Assembly (NCBI GenBank): GCA_037893225.1
Contig: JAZGUH010000283.1
Coordinates: forward strand, 434,001-498,000
DNA: 64,000 nt
Reading direction: 5' to 3'
From: Hippasteria phrygiana
Taxonomy: Eukaryota > Echinodermata > Asteroidea > Valvatida > Goniasteridae
Shown here: piece by piece, positions 1 to 15,000 of the stretch
How positions within the stretch are numbered: position 1 is the first letter of the stretch
How the letters are laid out: each line of letters opens with the position of its first letter
Translations under genes and position numbers: made by a program
Notes under the pieces: model-generated
The model's input: the letters and a program-made list of their open reading frames with translations, nothing else
Database searches by the model: none
Told to the model about the DNA's origin: nothing

Positions 1-65
1 AAGGTTGGATTTATGAAGAATATTTCACATTTTTATGTTTGGAATTTGATTTTATTTGTGAACAG

Positions 66-3000
66 GCGTACGGGCGTGACTTGATGGAGGCGCAGGAGTG
101 GTGCCGCAAGTACACACGATCCCGCAACGTCAAGGACCTGACCCAGGCCTGGGACCTGTACTACCATGTGTTTAGACGCATCTCAAAACAACTCCCTCAG
201 GTAGGGCTCTGTCTAATCTGTGAACTGTGGCCCTATATTTATGAATGGGTTATTCATTCGTAATCAAATGCTATCACATTAAAAGGTTATTATTGACTGA
301 CGAGGACATGGTCGTCAGACACTTGTATTGCGGTAAACCTTTTTCTATTTGGGGCAAAAACAAAGCCATTTTGGGGATACAAGCAGTACTGATTTCATGT
401 TTATGCAACTTAATTTGTATTTCTTTTTTGTGTTAAGTAGCATTTAATGTACTCTATTAAAAAATTACAGGTTGTAAAAATAGTTTACTACAGATAGTTA
501 TAACAACCGTAAGAACTAACTTACACCACATAAAACGACAGTATACGTTGTACCATGATTTCTTTTTGCAATTTACACACTGCGTAACTTTCGTGAAATC
601 TATTTAATGCACTTGAATGTGGTGCAAGTGGAGTTTTCAAAGTTGCATGAAATCAGCTTCTTTTCCATTTGTGCATTGTCAAATGTTCCCACCAATATTT
701 GACCCACTCCAGAAAAAGGTGATATAAGTCGCGCTATGCATTTACGTGTGATGGCCCTTTCAATGTTGAGAGGGTGAATTTTTTTGTCAAAATTCATTTT
801 TTGTTTTTTGTCTTTAATGACATCTTAAATATCTAAAGTTTCAGGTTTGGTGCACAACAATGTTAATTTCAGTGAATAAAGTGAAAAAATAACATTTTTA
901 GAGTGCATTGTTCCATTCCATTGCATTAGAACTAGCTATTTCAAAGCCTGTTTTCTCTGTTGTGCAATTTGAACTCCATAGAACTAATTAATATGCAAAA
1001 ATGCGATATCTCCAGAACGGAAAGGGCTTTAGAGCTCTATCATATACCAAATGAAAGCTTACATTGCGGGCTTTCCAAACATACATAAAACTAATTTTTC
1101 ATATTTTGACATAATATACCTTTTTCCAGAGCGGGTCACATATACTCTAGCTGTACCTAGATGTAGAACAAAAAGCTATGCCAATAGCTTTTCTCCTCGT
1201 TCTGTATCTCTATGGAATTATTTGCCTGGTACATGTTTCCCTTCATCTTACGATCTTTCCTGATTCAAGAGGAATATTATATAACTCTTCTATTTTTTGA
1301 CTCTTTTTCGTTTTGTAGCTCGGTACCTGAAGTGGCTTTCAGGACAAACTTTTAAAAAATATGGTATTGAATTGTACCAGCTTTTTAACTTCTTGTTGTT
1401 TGTTTTTCCGCTTCGCAGCTGACCCAGCTCGAGCTTCAGCTGGTCTCTCCCAAACTCCTGATGTGTCGTGATCTCGAGTTGGCTGTGCCTGGGACGTACA
1501 ACCCCAATCGTCCCATTGTGCGCATTCAGCGCGTCCAGTCGTCACTGCAGGTCATCACGTCCAAGCAGCGCCCTCGCAAGCTCAGCATTTTCGGTACGAA
1601 CACTTTGTCGGGTTTCTTTGTTGTGGTACAGTATTCCCAAGGTTACAATTTAATGTCCCACTCTTGTCGATTTTCTTTGCTCAGTTGTTCCAAGTCTAAG
1701 TCTGACGGGTCGACTCCAACTTCAATTTAATCTTTTCCCCAAGAATTTCCAATATCACGAACAAACCTTTTTAACCATGCACCAATCTCCTACTAATTTT
1801 AACTCCCACTTCCTAGCCTCTAGGAGGAATCTCCCCCCCCCGCAAAAAAAATTAATTGATCATCTCCCCAATGATGAGTCAGACTCATTTTTGCATCGTC
1901 TCAAGTCAGAGTCCAAGCCACCAAAAGTTGTGACTTGAGTATGACTTACGTCAGAGCCATACTCGAGTGCAAGATTTCCAACTTTGAGTGTGTGAAGGGT
2001 TGAGGGCCACCACTTGACTGCTCGTCTTCGCTCATCCTCTTTACAGGAAGTGATGGAGCAGAGTACATGTACCTCCTGAAAGGCCACGAGGACCTACGAC
2101 AGGACGAGAGAGTTATGCAGCTCTTTGGTCTGGTCAACACCCTCCTTGCCAACAACCCGGACACCTTCCGTAGACATCTCAAGTAAGGTTTCAGGAAGAC
2201 GGCCTCAGTCTCGTACCTCAAAGGTTCAGAGAAATAAAACTACGACAAATTAGTCTGTGATAGTACGTTGCATTGAAATGTTAACCTGGGAATGGGAATT
2301 TATCTTCACACTTTTTTTCTTCCCAAGGCATTCATTTTCATTTCACGAAATGTGAACAAATTTTCACACAAGTGGAAAAACATTTTCACGCCTTTTCGCA
2401 CAAGTGGGAAAACATTTTCACGCTTTTTCACACAAGCGGGAAAAAATTTTCACACCCTTTCATACAAGTGGAGAAACATTTTCACACCTTTTCTCCAAAT
2501 GTGAAAATAATTTCGCACTTGAATTCGCAGGAGGGAAAAAGTTGAGCGTGAAGTGCAAAATGCGAATGCGAATTCTTTTCACCAAATTTCTCATTCACAG
2601 TGTTAACTTTCAGTACTGTACTGTGGGAAACGATGATAAATACATAGATATTTTGAATAATCTCTGAGTTTTAGTAATTCATCAAAAAATCTAGGGCAAC
2701 CCCATCGATAAAAATTACCCCGTCGTAGCTGTTACATCATCGGCAGAATAAAACACAGCTTTCTATACCCATGCACAAACATATACCTGGAGTTTTGTAC
2801 TTGACTCCAGACATCAGATCTGGACTTAATGTCCTGTTTTTCACAAGCGTACGCAAGATAAAGAGAGTTCAACGCCATTTTAATTTTTTTTTAAATTAAA
2901 AATAGTCAAATTTAGAAATTTATTGAAATGATCTAAAATTGTTGGGTAGAAGTTTTCAAATGTCTCCAAAAATTACCCACTTTGCTTGAAAAGATTGTAT

Positions 3001-6000
3001 TTTATGCATGTGAAATGTTTAAATGAACATTGTCAAAAATCTCAAAAATATTACAAGCATATTCAAATCTCAGTTTCACAGAAATTACATGGTTCCCACG
3101 GTCATGGAAAATCCTGGAAAATCCTGGAAAAAAAGTTGTCGTGGGAAAAGTCATGGAAAATTTGGAAAAATAGAAAAAGTCACGGAAAAGTCATGGAAAT
3201 CAAGATCATGCAAGGGTTATTTTTGATGTGATAACGTAATAATGATAAATTTACAGGCTATATCCTTGTCAGTCTATAGTCGTGGCTATGGCAGTCTTCC
3301 AGTTTGTAATACATAATATCTAATTTGCTAAACTGTACTCACAGACCTCAGCGGTTCATCAGTATCATAATACCAAAACATTTTTCTCTGCAAAATGGCG
3401 TTAAATGTCGTGGCAATTGTCATATTTTAGTCCTGGAAAGTCTTGGAAAAAGTCATGGAATTTGGTTTTCAGATTTCTGTGGGAACCCTGAATTATTTAC
3501 CTTAAAGAAACACTTTAGCAACCCTCCCTTTTATAATTTTGGGGGTTCTACAATTAATTGCTCCTGATTATTGTAGTCCCAAGTCGCCCAAAAAATGGGT
3601 CCGTCTCAATCGCACAATCTGAACCTGCCCACCCCATGTCTTAAACCTGTCGACGCTATTCTGTGCGCAAAAGTGTTTCTCTATTGTCAATAAGCCCCCA
3701 GGCCGGCTCAACTTGATATTTCCCCAGGAAATTAGGAAATGAAGTCGTCGTACCCACTTCTCCTCCACATTTGTCGTGAGGAACTTCGATTTCTTATCTC
3801 TTCAGATTTCCATTCCTGCCTCGGGCTAAAAAAAATATAAAGTCCAACTGAATTTGTTTCGCTGTGTATTGTAGACCTCAAGCTTGCCCACTAATTAACC
3901 CTAAACAGTCCTGAATCCTCCAATGATTTTCCACACACTCTAGGGAGTTGGGGTTAAAGGGATTTTTTTCCACGACTTAAATTCCATGTGAATGTACACT
4001 TTATGCATTGTTAGTTAAAGAACATGAAAACTTAAACTTCAGATTTTACTTTGGGGCCAGAATTACTGTAACTGTCATAATAACATACAAAGGTTTGAAC
4101 CTTTGGATCTTTATGACTTTTATTCCCTTTGATCTTAACAAGAGATAGTTTAGGTCTCTCTTTCTGATAGGTAATTTTAGCTCAAGTGACGGAATAACAG
4201 AGTGTTATTTTTGCCACACCCTTACCACTCTCATTAAAAGCCACACAAATTTTAAATCGGAAGTGCTGATTGATTAACCTGATTAATATGTCTGAAGTAG
4301 TTGGGTATTTTATTGCAGTAAGCTGGGCAAAAATATCATCTTCAATTCAGAATTTTGGTCCAAAATCTATAAATGTCCATCAGCCATTCACCATTACTGC
4401 CAAACTACATGCTGTGAGTTTTTATGGCAATTTACCAAACGTTAGTCCCTACAAATGACCCTGAATGAGTACTTTGTAATATTGGTGAATAATAGGCTGC
4501 TGCAATCTCAAAAACTGAGATGAAGACTGAGACTATGGAATATCAAGACCATGGGGTACCCAGACCCTGGGATGCTAAAGCCATGGGGTACCAAGACTAT
4601 GGAATACTGAGACTACATGTATGGGGTACTGAGACTGGGTATCCAAGACCATGGGGTACCAAGACCATGGGGTAACGAGACCATGGGATACCGAGACCAT
4701 GGGGTACTGAGACCACACTGCCAAAAATGATTTTCTTACATTTCTTATTTCAAGAAAAATGTTCTTGTCTCACTCCTTGAAAACTTTTCTAGGGAGTGAG
4801 ACAAGAAAACTGTTCTTGAAATAGGACAATTTTCTCATTTTAAGAAAACCATTTTTGGCAGTGCATAGGCTACCGAGACCATGGGGTACCGAGACCATGG
4901 GGTACCGAGACCATGGGGTACCGAGACCATGGGGTACCGAGACCATGGGGTACCGAGACCACGGGGTACCGAGACCACGGGATACCGAGACCACGGGATA
5001 CCGAGACCACGGGATACCGAGACCACGGGATACCGAGACCACGGGATACCGAGACCACGGGATACCGAGACCACGGGATACCGAGACCACGGGATACCGA
5101 AACCACGGGGTACCGAAACCATGGGGTACCGAAACCATGGGGTACCGAAACCATGGGGTACCGAAACCATGGGGTACCGAAATCATGAGATACCGAGACC
5201 AGCAAAAACCAGTCTTCAGAGCGAGACTGGTCTTACAACCTGCAACACTACCAAATCCCGTCCACATTATTGCATTGTACATGTACCACTTGGAAAGAGT
5301 GGTCATATAGCTGATGCACAAACTGAAATTGAATCCTATTAAAGGTGTATGCTTCCAAATACCAGATCAGATGTTTGTGTCCATGTCTATTTTCGGGTGG
5401 TGGATAGACCCTTGTATATGAACATATTAGAAGACGGTGACAGATATAATTTCCTACAGCAATCAATTATGCAATTGGGGCTAGTCTTGTTTGGCATTCC
5501 TGGGCACAGTACAGATGTTAAGTCTAGCTTTGTTTTGTTGGAGCTTGTCCAGCAAGTGTCAGATTTGTTTCGCCTGTCCTGGAAAAAATTGTCCTGTCAT
5601 GGAAAAGAAATTTAGACAAACCATTTTATGCCAAAACAGGAATTCTTTATTAGTTTGGATGCAAAAGTAGGAACACTTGAAAAACCTGTGGTATAGGAAA
5701 TGCTCTAAAGGCCTGACAAGCAGGGGTGGTAATGAGGATATACCTTGTGCATCAAATCCTATTATTGGCTTTACCGACACTGTCAGTCGGAAAAGGCCTT
5801 GTTTTTGTTCTGATTTTGTTGTTGTTCTTCTTCTTCTTCTTCTTCTTCTTCTTCTTTTAGTTTTGACCAAATCCCATAGACTTTGTACACGAATTTTGTC
5901 GGCGGCACTTTAGGTCTTAAAAAACCTCAGATCTTAACCAAACTTACCTCAAACATAGACCCTAAGCTGAAATTGTATGTCGAAGAGTGACGTCATGATG

Positions 6001-9000
6001 ACGTCATCACGTGTCACATGACGTCATCTTAAAGGTACGTTTTTCAAGGGCCCATATCTAGAGAACGGTAGATCCGATTTCCTTTAAACCTGGTATGTTG
6101 GTAGGCTAGCTCGTGTTATAGATGAAAATTGAGGTGACGTCAAGATCGTCATCTTGACGTCACCTCAATTTTCATCTATAACACGATTTTATAGTAATTT
6201 TTAAGTTTTTGAACTTTAAAGTTTCGTAAAGCCATATCTCACCAACAGAACATGCTAAATTCAAACTTCTTTTTGTAATAGCTTTGTTAGCTCCTATATT
6301 CTTTCACATAAATGTGAAAAATGTGTGACGTCATCATGACGTCATAAAAAATATGCTTTTTTGAAACACATATAAGGGTAGGTCCGATCGTCATAACAAA
6401 TTAGTGTGCAGGTAGATAGTGCTACTAGCATGTAAAATCCGAGGTGACGTCATGATGACGTCATCGGCTGATTTTCTATGATTTGTTTAGTTATATCCCA
6501 AATCCCATAGACATTGTACACGAATTTTGTAAGAGCCACTTTGGTCACTAAACAACATCAGATCTTAATCAGGCTTAACACAAACAGAGACCCTAAGCTG
6601 AAAATGTATGCCGAAACGTGACGTCATGATGACGTCATCACGTGTCATGTGATGTCATCTTAAAGGTGCATTTTTCAAGGGCCCATATCTAGAGAACGGT
6701 ACGTCCGATTGCCTTCAAACTAGGTATGTTGGTATGGTAGCTCGTGTTATAGATGAAAATTGAGGTGATGTCATGATGACGTCATCATACGATTTTACAG
6801 TAATAAAGTTTTTGAACTTTAAAGTTTCTTAAAGCCATATCTCATCAACAGAACATGCTAAATTCAAAATTCTTTTTGTAATAGCTTTGTTAGCTCCTAT
6901 ATTCTTTAACATAATTGTGAAAAATGTGTGACGTCATCAAAAATGTGCTTTTTGGAAACACATATAAGGGTAGGTCCGATCATCATAAAAATTGGTAGGT
7001 AGGTAAATAGTGCCACTAGCATGTAAAATCCGAAGTGACGTCATGATGACGTCATCGGCTGATTTTCTATGAATTTTTAGTTCTATCCAAAATCCCATAG
7101 ACTTTGTACTCGAATTTTGAAAGTGGCACTTTGGTCACTAAACAACCTCAGATCTTAATCAGACTTAACACAAACATAGACCCTAAGCTGAAATTGTATG
7201 CCGAAGAGTGACGGGGAGATGGCGTCATCACGTGTCACGTGATGTCATCTTAAATGTGCATTTTTCAATGGCCCGTATCTAGAGAACTGTAGGTCCGATT
7301 ACGCATTTGTTGTTGATGAAAATTGAGGTGACGTCACGATGACATCATCATACGAAATTATAGTAATTTTAAAGTTTTTGAACCTTAACATTTTCTTTAA
7401 AGCCATATCTCATCAACGGAACATGCTAATATCGAAATTCTTTTTGTAATAGGTTTGTTAGATCCTACATATGTAACAAAAAATGCAAAATATGTGCACC
7501 ATCATAATGACGTGATCAAAGGCATAATTTCTCGTAAGACATGTTAATTGGTAGTTCCAATTGTCATGAAGCCTGGTGGGTAGGCAGACTTGTCACAAGC
7601 AAGCAAAAATCACAGGGATATCATAAAAAAAAAAATGCGGAAAAGCCCTATGTTCTGTTCAGCGAAGAGACATAGAGTCCTAGTTTGTAATATTTCTATT
7701 TGAATTATTTCCATATTTGATGCAGCATTCAGCGTTATTCCATTATTCCGCTGTCGACTAACTCCGGCCTGATTGGCTGGCTGAGACACTGCGACACGCT
7801 CCATACTCTGATCAGAGATTACCGAGACAAGAAGAAGAAGATTCTCCTGAACATCGAACACAGGATAATGCTCAGGGTAGGGGTATTTATAGGTAGAGTT
7901 TTCAACAGCTTTCACGTAGAAAAACTTGTTGAATATCTCCATTTCATTTTCCTAAAATGCCATTGTTTTTTCCTTTCAAGTCCTGCTCATGTCAGAAGCC
8001 GCATCTTAACCCCTTGTGTCTGCCTGTTATTGATGGGGTACTGGTATGCCAAGAATGGTCTGTGCAGCCAAGCGTAAATGCAAACAATAGACACCACACT
8101 GAATAGAGTGGTCCTATTCATCGCACTTGGAGCACCCCTTTCATGTGAATGAAAACTTTGTTTGAAAAAACTCTATCTATTCATTACACTCCCATTCAAG
8201 AACAGTATAGTTGAAACATGAATGGATTGAGTATGTACCGGAATGTGCCTATAGACGTCAAACAGCCAATCTGAGATTTTAACTTGAATAAGAAGTATTT
8301 CAAAGGCCTTTCTTAAGATGATCCTCGGGGAATCCTGTCTGTTTTGTGCCACTAGATGGCGCCAGACTACGAGCATCTGACGTTGATGCAGAAGGTGGAG
8401 GTATTTGAGCATGCTCTGGAGCACACTCAAGGAGACGACCTGGCCAAACTATTATGGCTTAAGAGTCCAAGTTCAGAGGTCAGTACTGGAAGGGGACCCC
8501 CCCCCCCCCCCCCAAAAAAAAATAATATATTTTTTTAGTCAGGTTCTTAACATATTTACAAGCAATATGTTTTTCATTATTTGTTTTTGTATTTTATCCC
8601 CAAATTCATATGTACATTTGTTTGTAATTTGTTTCAAAAGTTTGACATCTTGTAAACAATTTGTTCTCAACATTTTTTTATTGTCTATAAATAATATATT
8701 TTAAATGACATTCGTTCATTACATGTAGTAAGTTCAAAACCACTTCAAAGGGCTGCACCCCCCCCCCCCCAAATATATTTTATTTTATAAAAATATATTT
8801 TATATTATTTTTAATGGCATTTCACTCATTGCATATAATAAGTTCAAAATCACTTGAGGCCGTTCTTTTTTAATAACTTAGATTACGGATTTTTTATGTC
8901 TCCAGGTCGGGAGGCAAGCGAAGAAAAAAAAATCCAAAATGGCGGCGCCTGTGGAACGGAAGTTGACGAAAAAATTCAGCCCAATCCCAAGCCAATCGAC

Positions 9001-12000
9001 GGGCCTCGTGGTTAGCAATGAGGCGGGGCTTATCTCGCCTGGATACGGTCGAGCAATGCATTGCGCAACACCCACAGCTCGGGAAGGTCGCGACGACGGC
9101 GAACATTTTCGGCGGCAATTTTAAAAAAAATTCTCCAAAATTTCCTGGCGGCAGATCCGTAATCCAAGTTATTAAAAAGAACGGCCTAAAGGGCTACAAA
9201 GAGTGATTGCAGGATTGCTGACTGAAACTGGAGAAATTGTCCTAGTATTCAGATTCTAAATGAACATTTGTCCGTGTGTAATTTTATTGATCTTTCTTCG
9301 TTGTCTCAGGTGTGGTTTGAGCGGCGAACCAACTACACTCGATCCCTGGCCGTCATGTCTATGGTGGGATACATCCTGGGCCTGGGAGACAGGTATTTTA
9401 TCAATAAGATCAAGATTTGCGCTAGCACTTTGCGGCAAATATCTTTTGTCAGTTTGTGGAGTTCTGAAAAGAAAAGGGACTAACAAAAGAGAGTTGCAAA
9501 ATGGTGCAAGTCTTGATCTTATTGGTATCTTCACCATGCAAACCTTCAAATTCATCAGGTCTTGTATTAACCATTGTTAACCAGTTTGAAATTTGCCTCT
9601 CGGAAGCACAATTCTGAAGTTATCTGAGTGAAGAATGGTTGTCGCACATTATTGACTTGGTACTTTCTTGTCATTTTGTTTTTTCCTAGGCATCCTTCAA
9701 ACCTGATGTTAGACAGAATGTCCGGGAAAATCATCCATATTGACTTCGGCGACTGCTTTGAGGTAATTGGGCAGAGTAGTTGACGTTTTTTTCTTCAGAA
9801 GTTCATAGCATTGCGAGTACAGCGAGCCTCATACAAGTTGATTTTGAAAAACGTTTGTCACACCAACTTGAACGGTCACAAATAAATCTATTGCACAACT
9901 CAGTCAGGCTTCTTCCCAAATGCAGAAATCAAATTTGTAATCGTACTCGGTCAAGTTGTGTCGAGCTCAACTTTTTGAGGACATTTTAATCAATTGGTCA
10001 AATTCGGACTGTTTTAGGTTGCCATGACGAGAGAGAAGTTTCCAGAGAAGATTCCTTTCCGTCTGACGAGGATGCTCATCAACGCCATGGAGGTGAGAAA
10101 CTGCCAACCCATGGAGCTATATTAAATTACTAGAGCGCTAACTCCTAATTCTTACGCGCGGAGATACTTTAAATCCTTCCTGCACGCAGACATTTGAAAT
10201 TCGTGTGCGTGTTTGTAGAACATAGTGAAATTAGATGGAGTGAATTTTAAAAGTGTACTAAAAATGCAGCGCTGAAGTACAATATACGCAAACAACTTAA
10301 GCGCGTCATGACGGTTATAAAACGCCACGGCCAAAATCATCGGCATTGGATAAGCGCACGCATTTGCGTTGTTTGCGCAAAGCAAAATGAAACGCTCATT
10401 TACTGATTAGGCGTTTTGTTTTTGGGCGCATCGGCTTCGATAGCGCAACTGTATAGAATTTAAACGCAGATATGCAAATAGCCGTACAAAATTTCAAGTT
10501 TTCCATAGGTTTGTACACAAACATGGATGCGGCCAGCAGGCATCACTTTGTACATCGAGTTAGCGCTCTAGTAATTTAATATAGCTCCCCACCCCCATCC
10601 AGTCTCCTCCCCCGTTAATTTTTTTCTCTCAGAAAGGCAGTTTTTAGGAACATCATTTTGAGTTATCCACATTATTCTCCCTGCTAAAAAAAAAATACCA
10701 CATTGACTTAATAAAGTAGTTTATAGTCGGTCTGAGAGTTTTGTTTTCAAAATTTCAAGATTCCAAAAATACCCAAACCTTCAAAAATCAAGTTCTTAAC
10801 AATTGGTTATCCTCCAAAAGAATTATTTGTGTCCCCCCCCCCCCCCGAAAATGTTGAGAAACACTGAACAAATGGGAGACTTTTAAAACACTAGTGCCAG
10901 CAGACATTCCGGTCCTTTTTGCTAGTTCTGAGCATGTGCGCGCAGTTCTGAGCATGAGCGCGCAGTTCTGAGCATGTGCACGACTGGTGAGAACAATGGA
11001 AAAGGACCTGTATGTCTGCTGCCACCAGCGTCTCAAAAGTCCCCCACTCGACTTATTTTTAAAATGCTTAATGAAATTGTGGATTCGTCTCCAAGGTGAC
11101 CGGTATTGACGGCAACTATCGCATCACCTGCTCCAGCCTGATGCAGGTACTGCGAGAACACAAGGATAGCATCATGGCCGTGCTTGAAGCCTTCGTGTAC
11201 GATCCACTGCTCAACTGGAGACTTATGGACAGTAAGAATGTATAGAGCACTAATTAACTAGCCAAATAAAGTGAAGCCAGCTGGGGGGAATCCATGTTTG
11301 TGCACAAATCTATTGAAAGCCATACAGCTGTTTTCAATTACTAAAGTGCTAAACTTGTCATATGGAGTGAATCCATGTTTGTGCACAAATCTATTGAAAG
11401 CCATACAGTTGTTTTCAATTACTAAAGTGTTTTAAATTACTAAAGTGCTAACTTGTAGCTGTTTTAAATTACTAAAGTGCTAACTTGTCACATGGAGTGA
11501 AGCCAGCTGGGGTGAATCCATGTTTGTGCACAAATCTATTGAAAGCCATACAGCTGTTTTAAATTACTAAAGTGCTAACTTGTCACATGGAGTGAAGCCA
11601 GCTGGGGTGAATCCATGTTTGTGCACAAATCTATTGAAAGCCATACAGCTGTTTTAAATTACTAAAGTGCTAACTTGTCATATGGAGTGAAGCCAGCTGG
11701 GGTGAATCCATGTTTGTGCACAAATCTATTGAAAGCCATACAGCTGTTTTAAATTACTAAAGTGCTAACTTGTCATATGAAGTGAAGCCTGCTGGAGTGA
11801 ATCTATGTTTGTTCACAAACCTACGGAAAGCTCGAAATGCCTTAAATTGCTGATATAAACTGTGGTCAAAGCTGAGAAAAAAAAACAACCCAACTAAATG
11901 CGCATTCAGAACTGAAGTATGCAGATAAAGCAACGCTCTTTCAGTTGACAGTTCTGGGAGAGGCATGCAGAATGGACATTAGGTGACGTTTCCAGATTAA

Positions 12001-15000
12001 TTAAAATTGTTCTTCTGTCATGCACACGACACGCACACCCTCCTCCAACTATAGCCACTGTCTAGAACAGCTTTAAAGTATCTACATGAGAGAAAAGGGA
12101 ACGCTCTTGTAATCTACGAGAGTCAAATGCCATACAGGTTTTATTCAAATAATGTTTTCCTCTAACCTCTTTTCAGCCGCTCCAAAGACCAAACGGTCCA
12201 AGGCCCGATCAGACTCCTTCTCCAGCAGTCAGAATAACGCAGGTGAGTTATTTTTTACATCATCTGTTCATCTTCAAGGAATAGAGCTTGTCAAACCCAT
12301 TTGTTTACCATTAAAAAAACGTCACGGAAGCATTCAGTATACACAGTCAATTTCTAGGCTTTCCGCTGCAATTATATTTCAAAGCTAAAAAGTTTGTGAG
12401 TCTGGTGAATTTTAAGTAACTGTTCAGCAGCACTTGGACAAATTCTTTACTTGCAAGTGCAGGAAATAGGGCCTGTTTGTTTCACACGAATCCGGATTGC
12501 GATCAGTGATCCTTGCGTTGGTTCATATACCAGATTCCGCCTTGTGGATGGAGCGAACCAGCGGCTGGATCACTGAATGCGATTCGGATTCCTGTGAAAC
12601 AAACGAGCCCATAGTATTAGAAAAGCACCACTTAAACACTTGGCTGTAGATGATCAGCTATTAAGCTCCGCCCCCCTGGAACATTGACCAATCGCAGCCG
12701 CAGCTATGTTCCGACAAAAGTGACGGGCGTGTGGCGTGCACGGCTCTGATTGGCCATACATCAAGTGGCATTTCTTAATGGATCCGTCTAGTGTCAGATG
12801 GTCATAATTTCAGGCACATTCACATTTCACTACCATAAATATACTCCAACCATGATCTGCTAACGGTGCAAGCATCAACACTGTTCCCCATCAGCTTGGA
12901 TTAGAAAAAATCCACTCCACATAAAAACATGAAAGCTTCCGATTACATTAGCATACTGAGGCAAAAATACGTGGAAAAAAACACCATCCATGCGCACTTC
13001 CTTTAAAGGCTGCTCTTTTTTTGTCTTTTCTCCAAAAGAAAATTTAAACTGCATGTTGATCTATTGCATGTTTGAATTGATTGAGTAGACTCCACTGTCA
13101 TTTGTACAAATGTTTAGAACAAAAGGGGCGGCCATTTTAAAATAGACTTTCTGGAGGATAAAGAATGAGAAAAAAAGAGTCTCTATTTTTTTGACAGAGG
13201 CATGACGTTAAACTTTTTTTTGGGGGGGGGGGTTGCCTTGCAGATAACACAAAAATTGAAAATGGACATTTCTTTCCAAAGAAAGTTATTCTCTGTTTGG
13301 CATACATCCAAAAATAGTGCCTAACTGGAGCTCTGTCTATTTCATGCATCACTGAGCTGGAATCCAGATTTTTTTTCCGCTCCTTTTTACATTCAATCTC
13401 CATGAGAATTTTGTCTTCCTTCCTCATCCATTCATTCAGATCTGCTTGACGACGTGAATATAGACACGCCCAAACAGAAGAAGACGGGCGAGGCCGAGTC
13501 CTTGCAATCATCCGGTAAGGTCAAAGGTCAAACGGTATTTCTGTTTTCCTACTGGGAAAAAAATTGAAGATTCCCAGGAAAAAATATATAGGAAAACTGT
13601 AACTTCACTGAAGGCTGCTGAATTGCATTCTATGCTATGGGATAACGTCATGTTTAAGAAATACATTTTTTTTTATTGGTATCTTGTTCAGCGTTTGACA
13701 TCTCATGCATTGAAATCATGCTCATTCCAGAGTCACTGCACATTAAATGCTGCTATAATGGTTATCTGCCTCTTTTAGAAAAAAAAAATCATTTTCCATT
13801 TGCACCTGTGCTATTCTATGCCAAGTTCAAAGGGGGAGGTGAGTTGGTCTAACCAACGGTGGAAATTACCACACCAGGTTTATAGGGTTAGGGATAATTT
13901 CTTTGGTATCTATTGAAGATTTATCCTCTATTTAGATCTGGCCCCGGGAAAACCGTAAGGGTGATAGGGCTGGCAGCCTAAAATGTGGCCAACCTCACCG
14001 CCTCTGTTGTAGCCCTTTACCTAGAGTGGCTTTAAGCCCTTTACCTTGGGCGACTTCCATAAAAATGTTGACCATGAAAGTATTAAAAGCTAAATTAAGT
14101 GCTGTACATGCATTCTTATAAAATATAATGTTTTTCCTTAGATGTTGCCGTTTTCATGGTATGTTGGAACAAAATCCCTCCTTAACGGTTCAGCATTTTA
14201 ATTTTTTTTTCACAAAGCCTGTGATTTATCTTAATGAAATATTTTCTTCATGATAGATTTTCTGAGGAAGGGAAGTCAAATCGAATGAGTTACCGAGCGC
14301 ATTTTTTCCCCCGACTTTCTGATTTGATGGAACTTTCTATTTTCCAGAGGACGAGGGCGCTGTACAACCTGAAGCGCTCAACAAGAAAGCCATAAGCATC
14401 ATCAACCGCGTCAGAGACAAACTCACAGGTCAGTAATATATACCGACGTATAGCAATTGTTCATTTTTATTGATTTAGAATTTGCCGCATTACAGAACAT
14501 AATTTGTAAATCATAGCAAGTCACATATATGCACTGCAACTGTTATCGTGCACAAATAAATATGTAGATTTATTTTATACACTAAGGTGCTGAAACAATA
14601 TTGAAAGCAGATTTGAGTTAAGTATAGACGACAGCCATAGCCGTGGTTTGAAGAGAAAAAAAAGACCACCTGATGGTTGACATATAGGCGCATTCCTGCC
14701 CATACTCAATCCATTCATGTTTCCACTATATTGTTCTTGAATGGGAGTGTAATGAATAGATGGAGCATTTTCAAACAAAGCTTTTATTCACATGAATGGG
14801 GGTGCCAAGTGTGATAAATTGGACCACTTGATTAAGTGTGGTGCCTATTGTTTGCATTTACAATAACAGCAGGGGACAAGAGGTATATATTGCTTTAACA
14901 CCAAATATTTGGACTTACCTTAGGTCTAGTTTCTTTTTCTTTTTTTTTCTTTTTTTTTAGGTTGTGACTTTGCCCAGAAGGACGCTGTAGACGTGGCTAA

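Noticed and set aside
4770..5342. ORFs of 111-183 codons on both strands
   Set aside because: Produced by the 16-bp minisatellite; repeat length not a multiple of three and all frames look alike.
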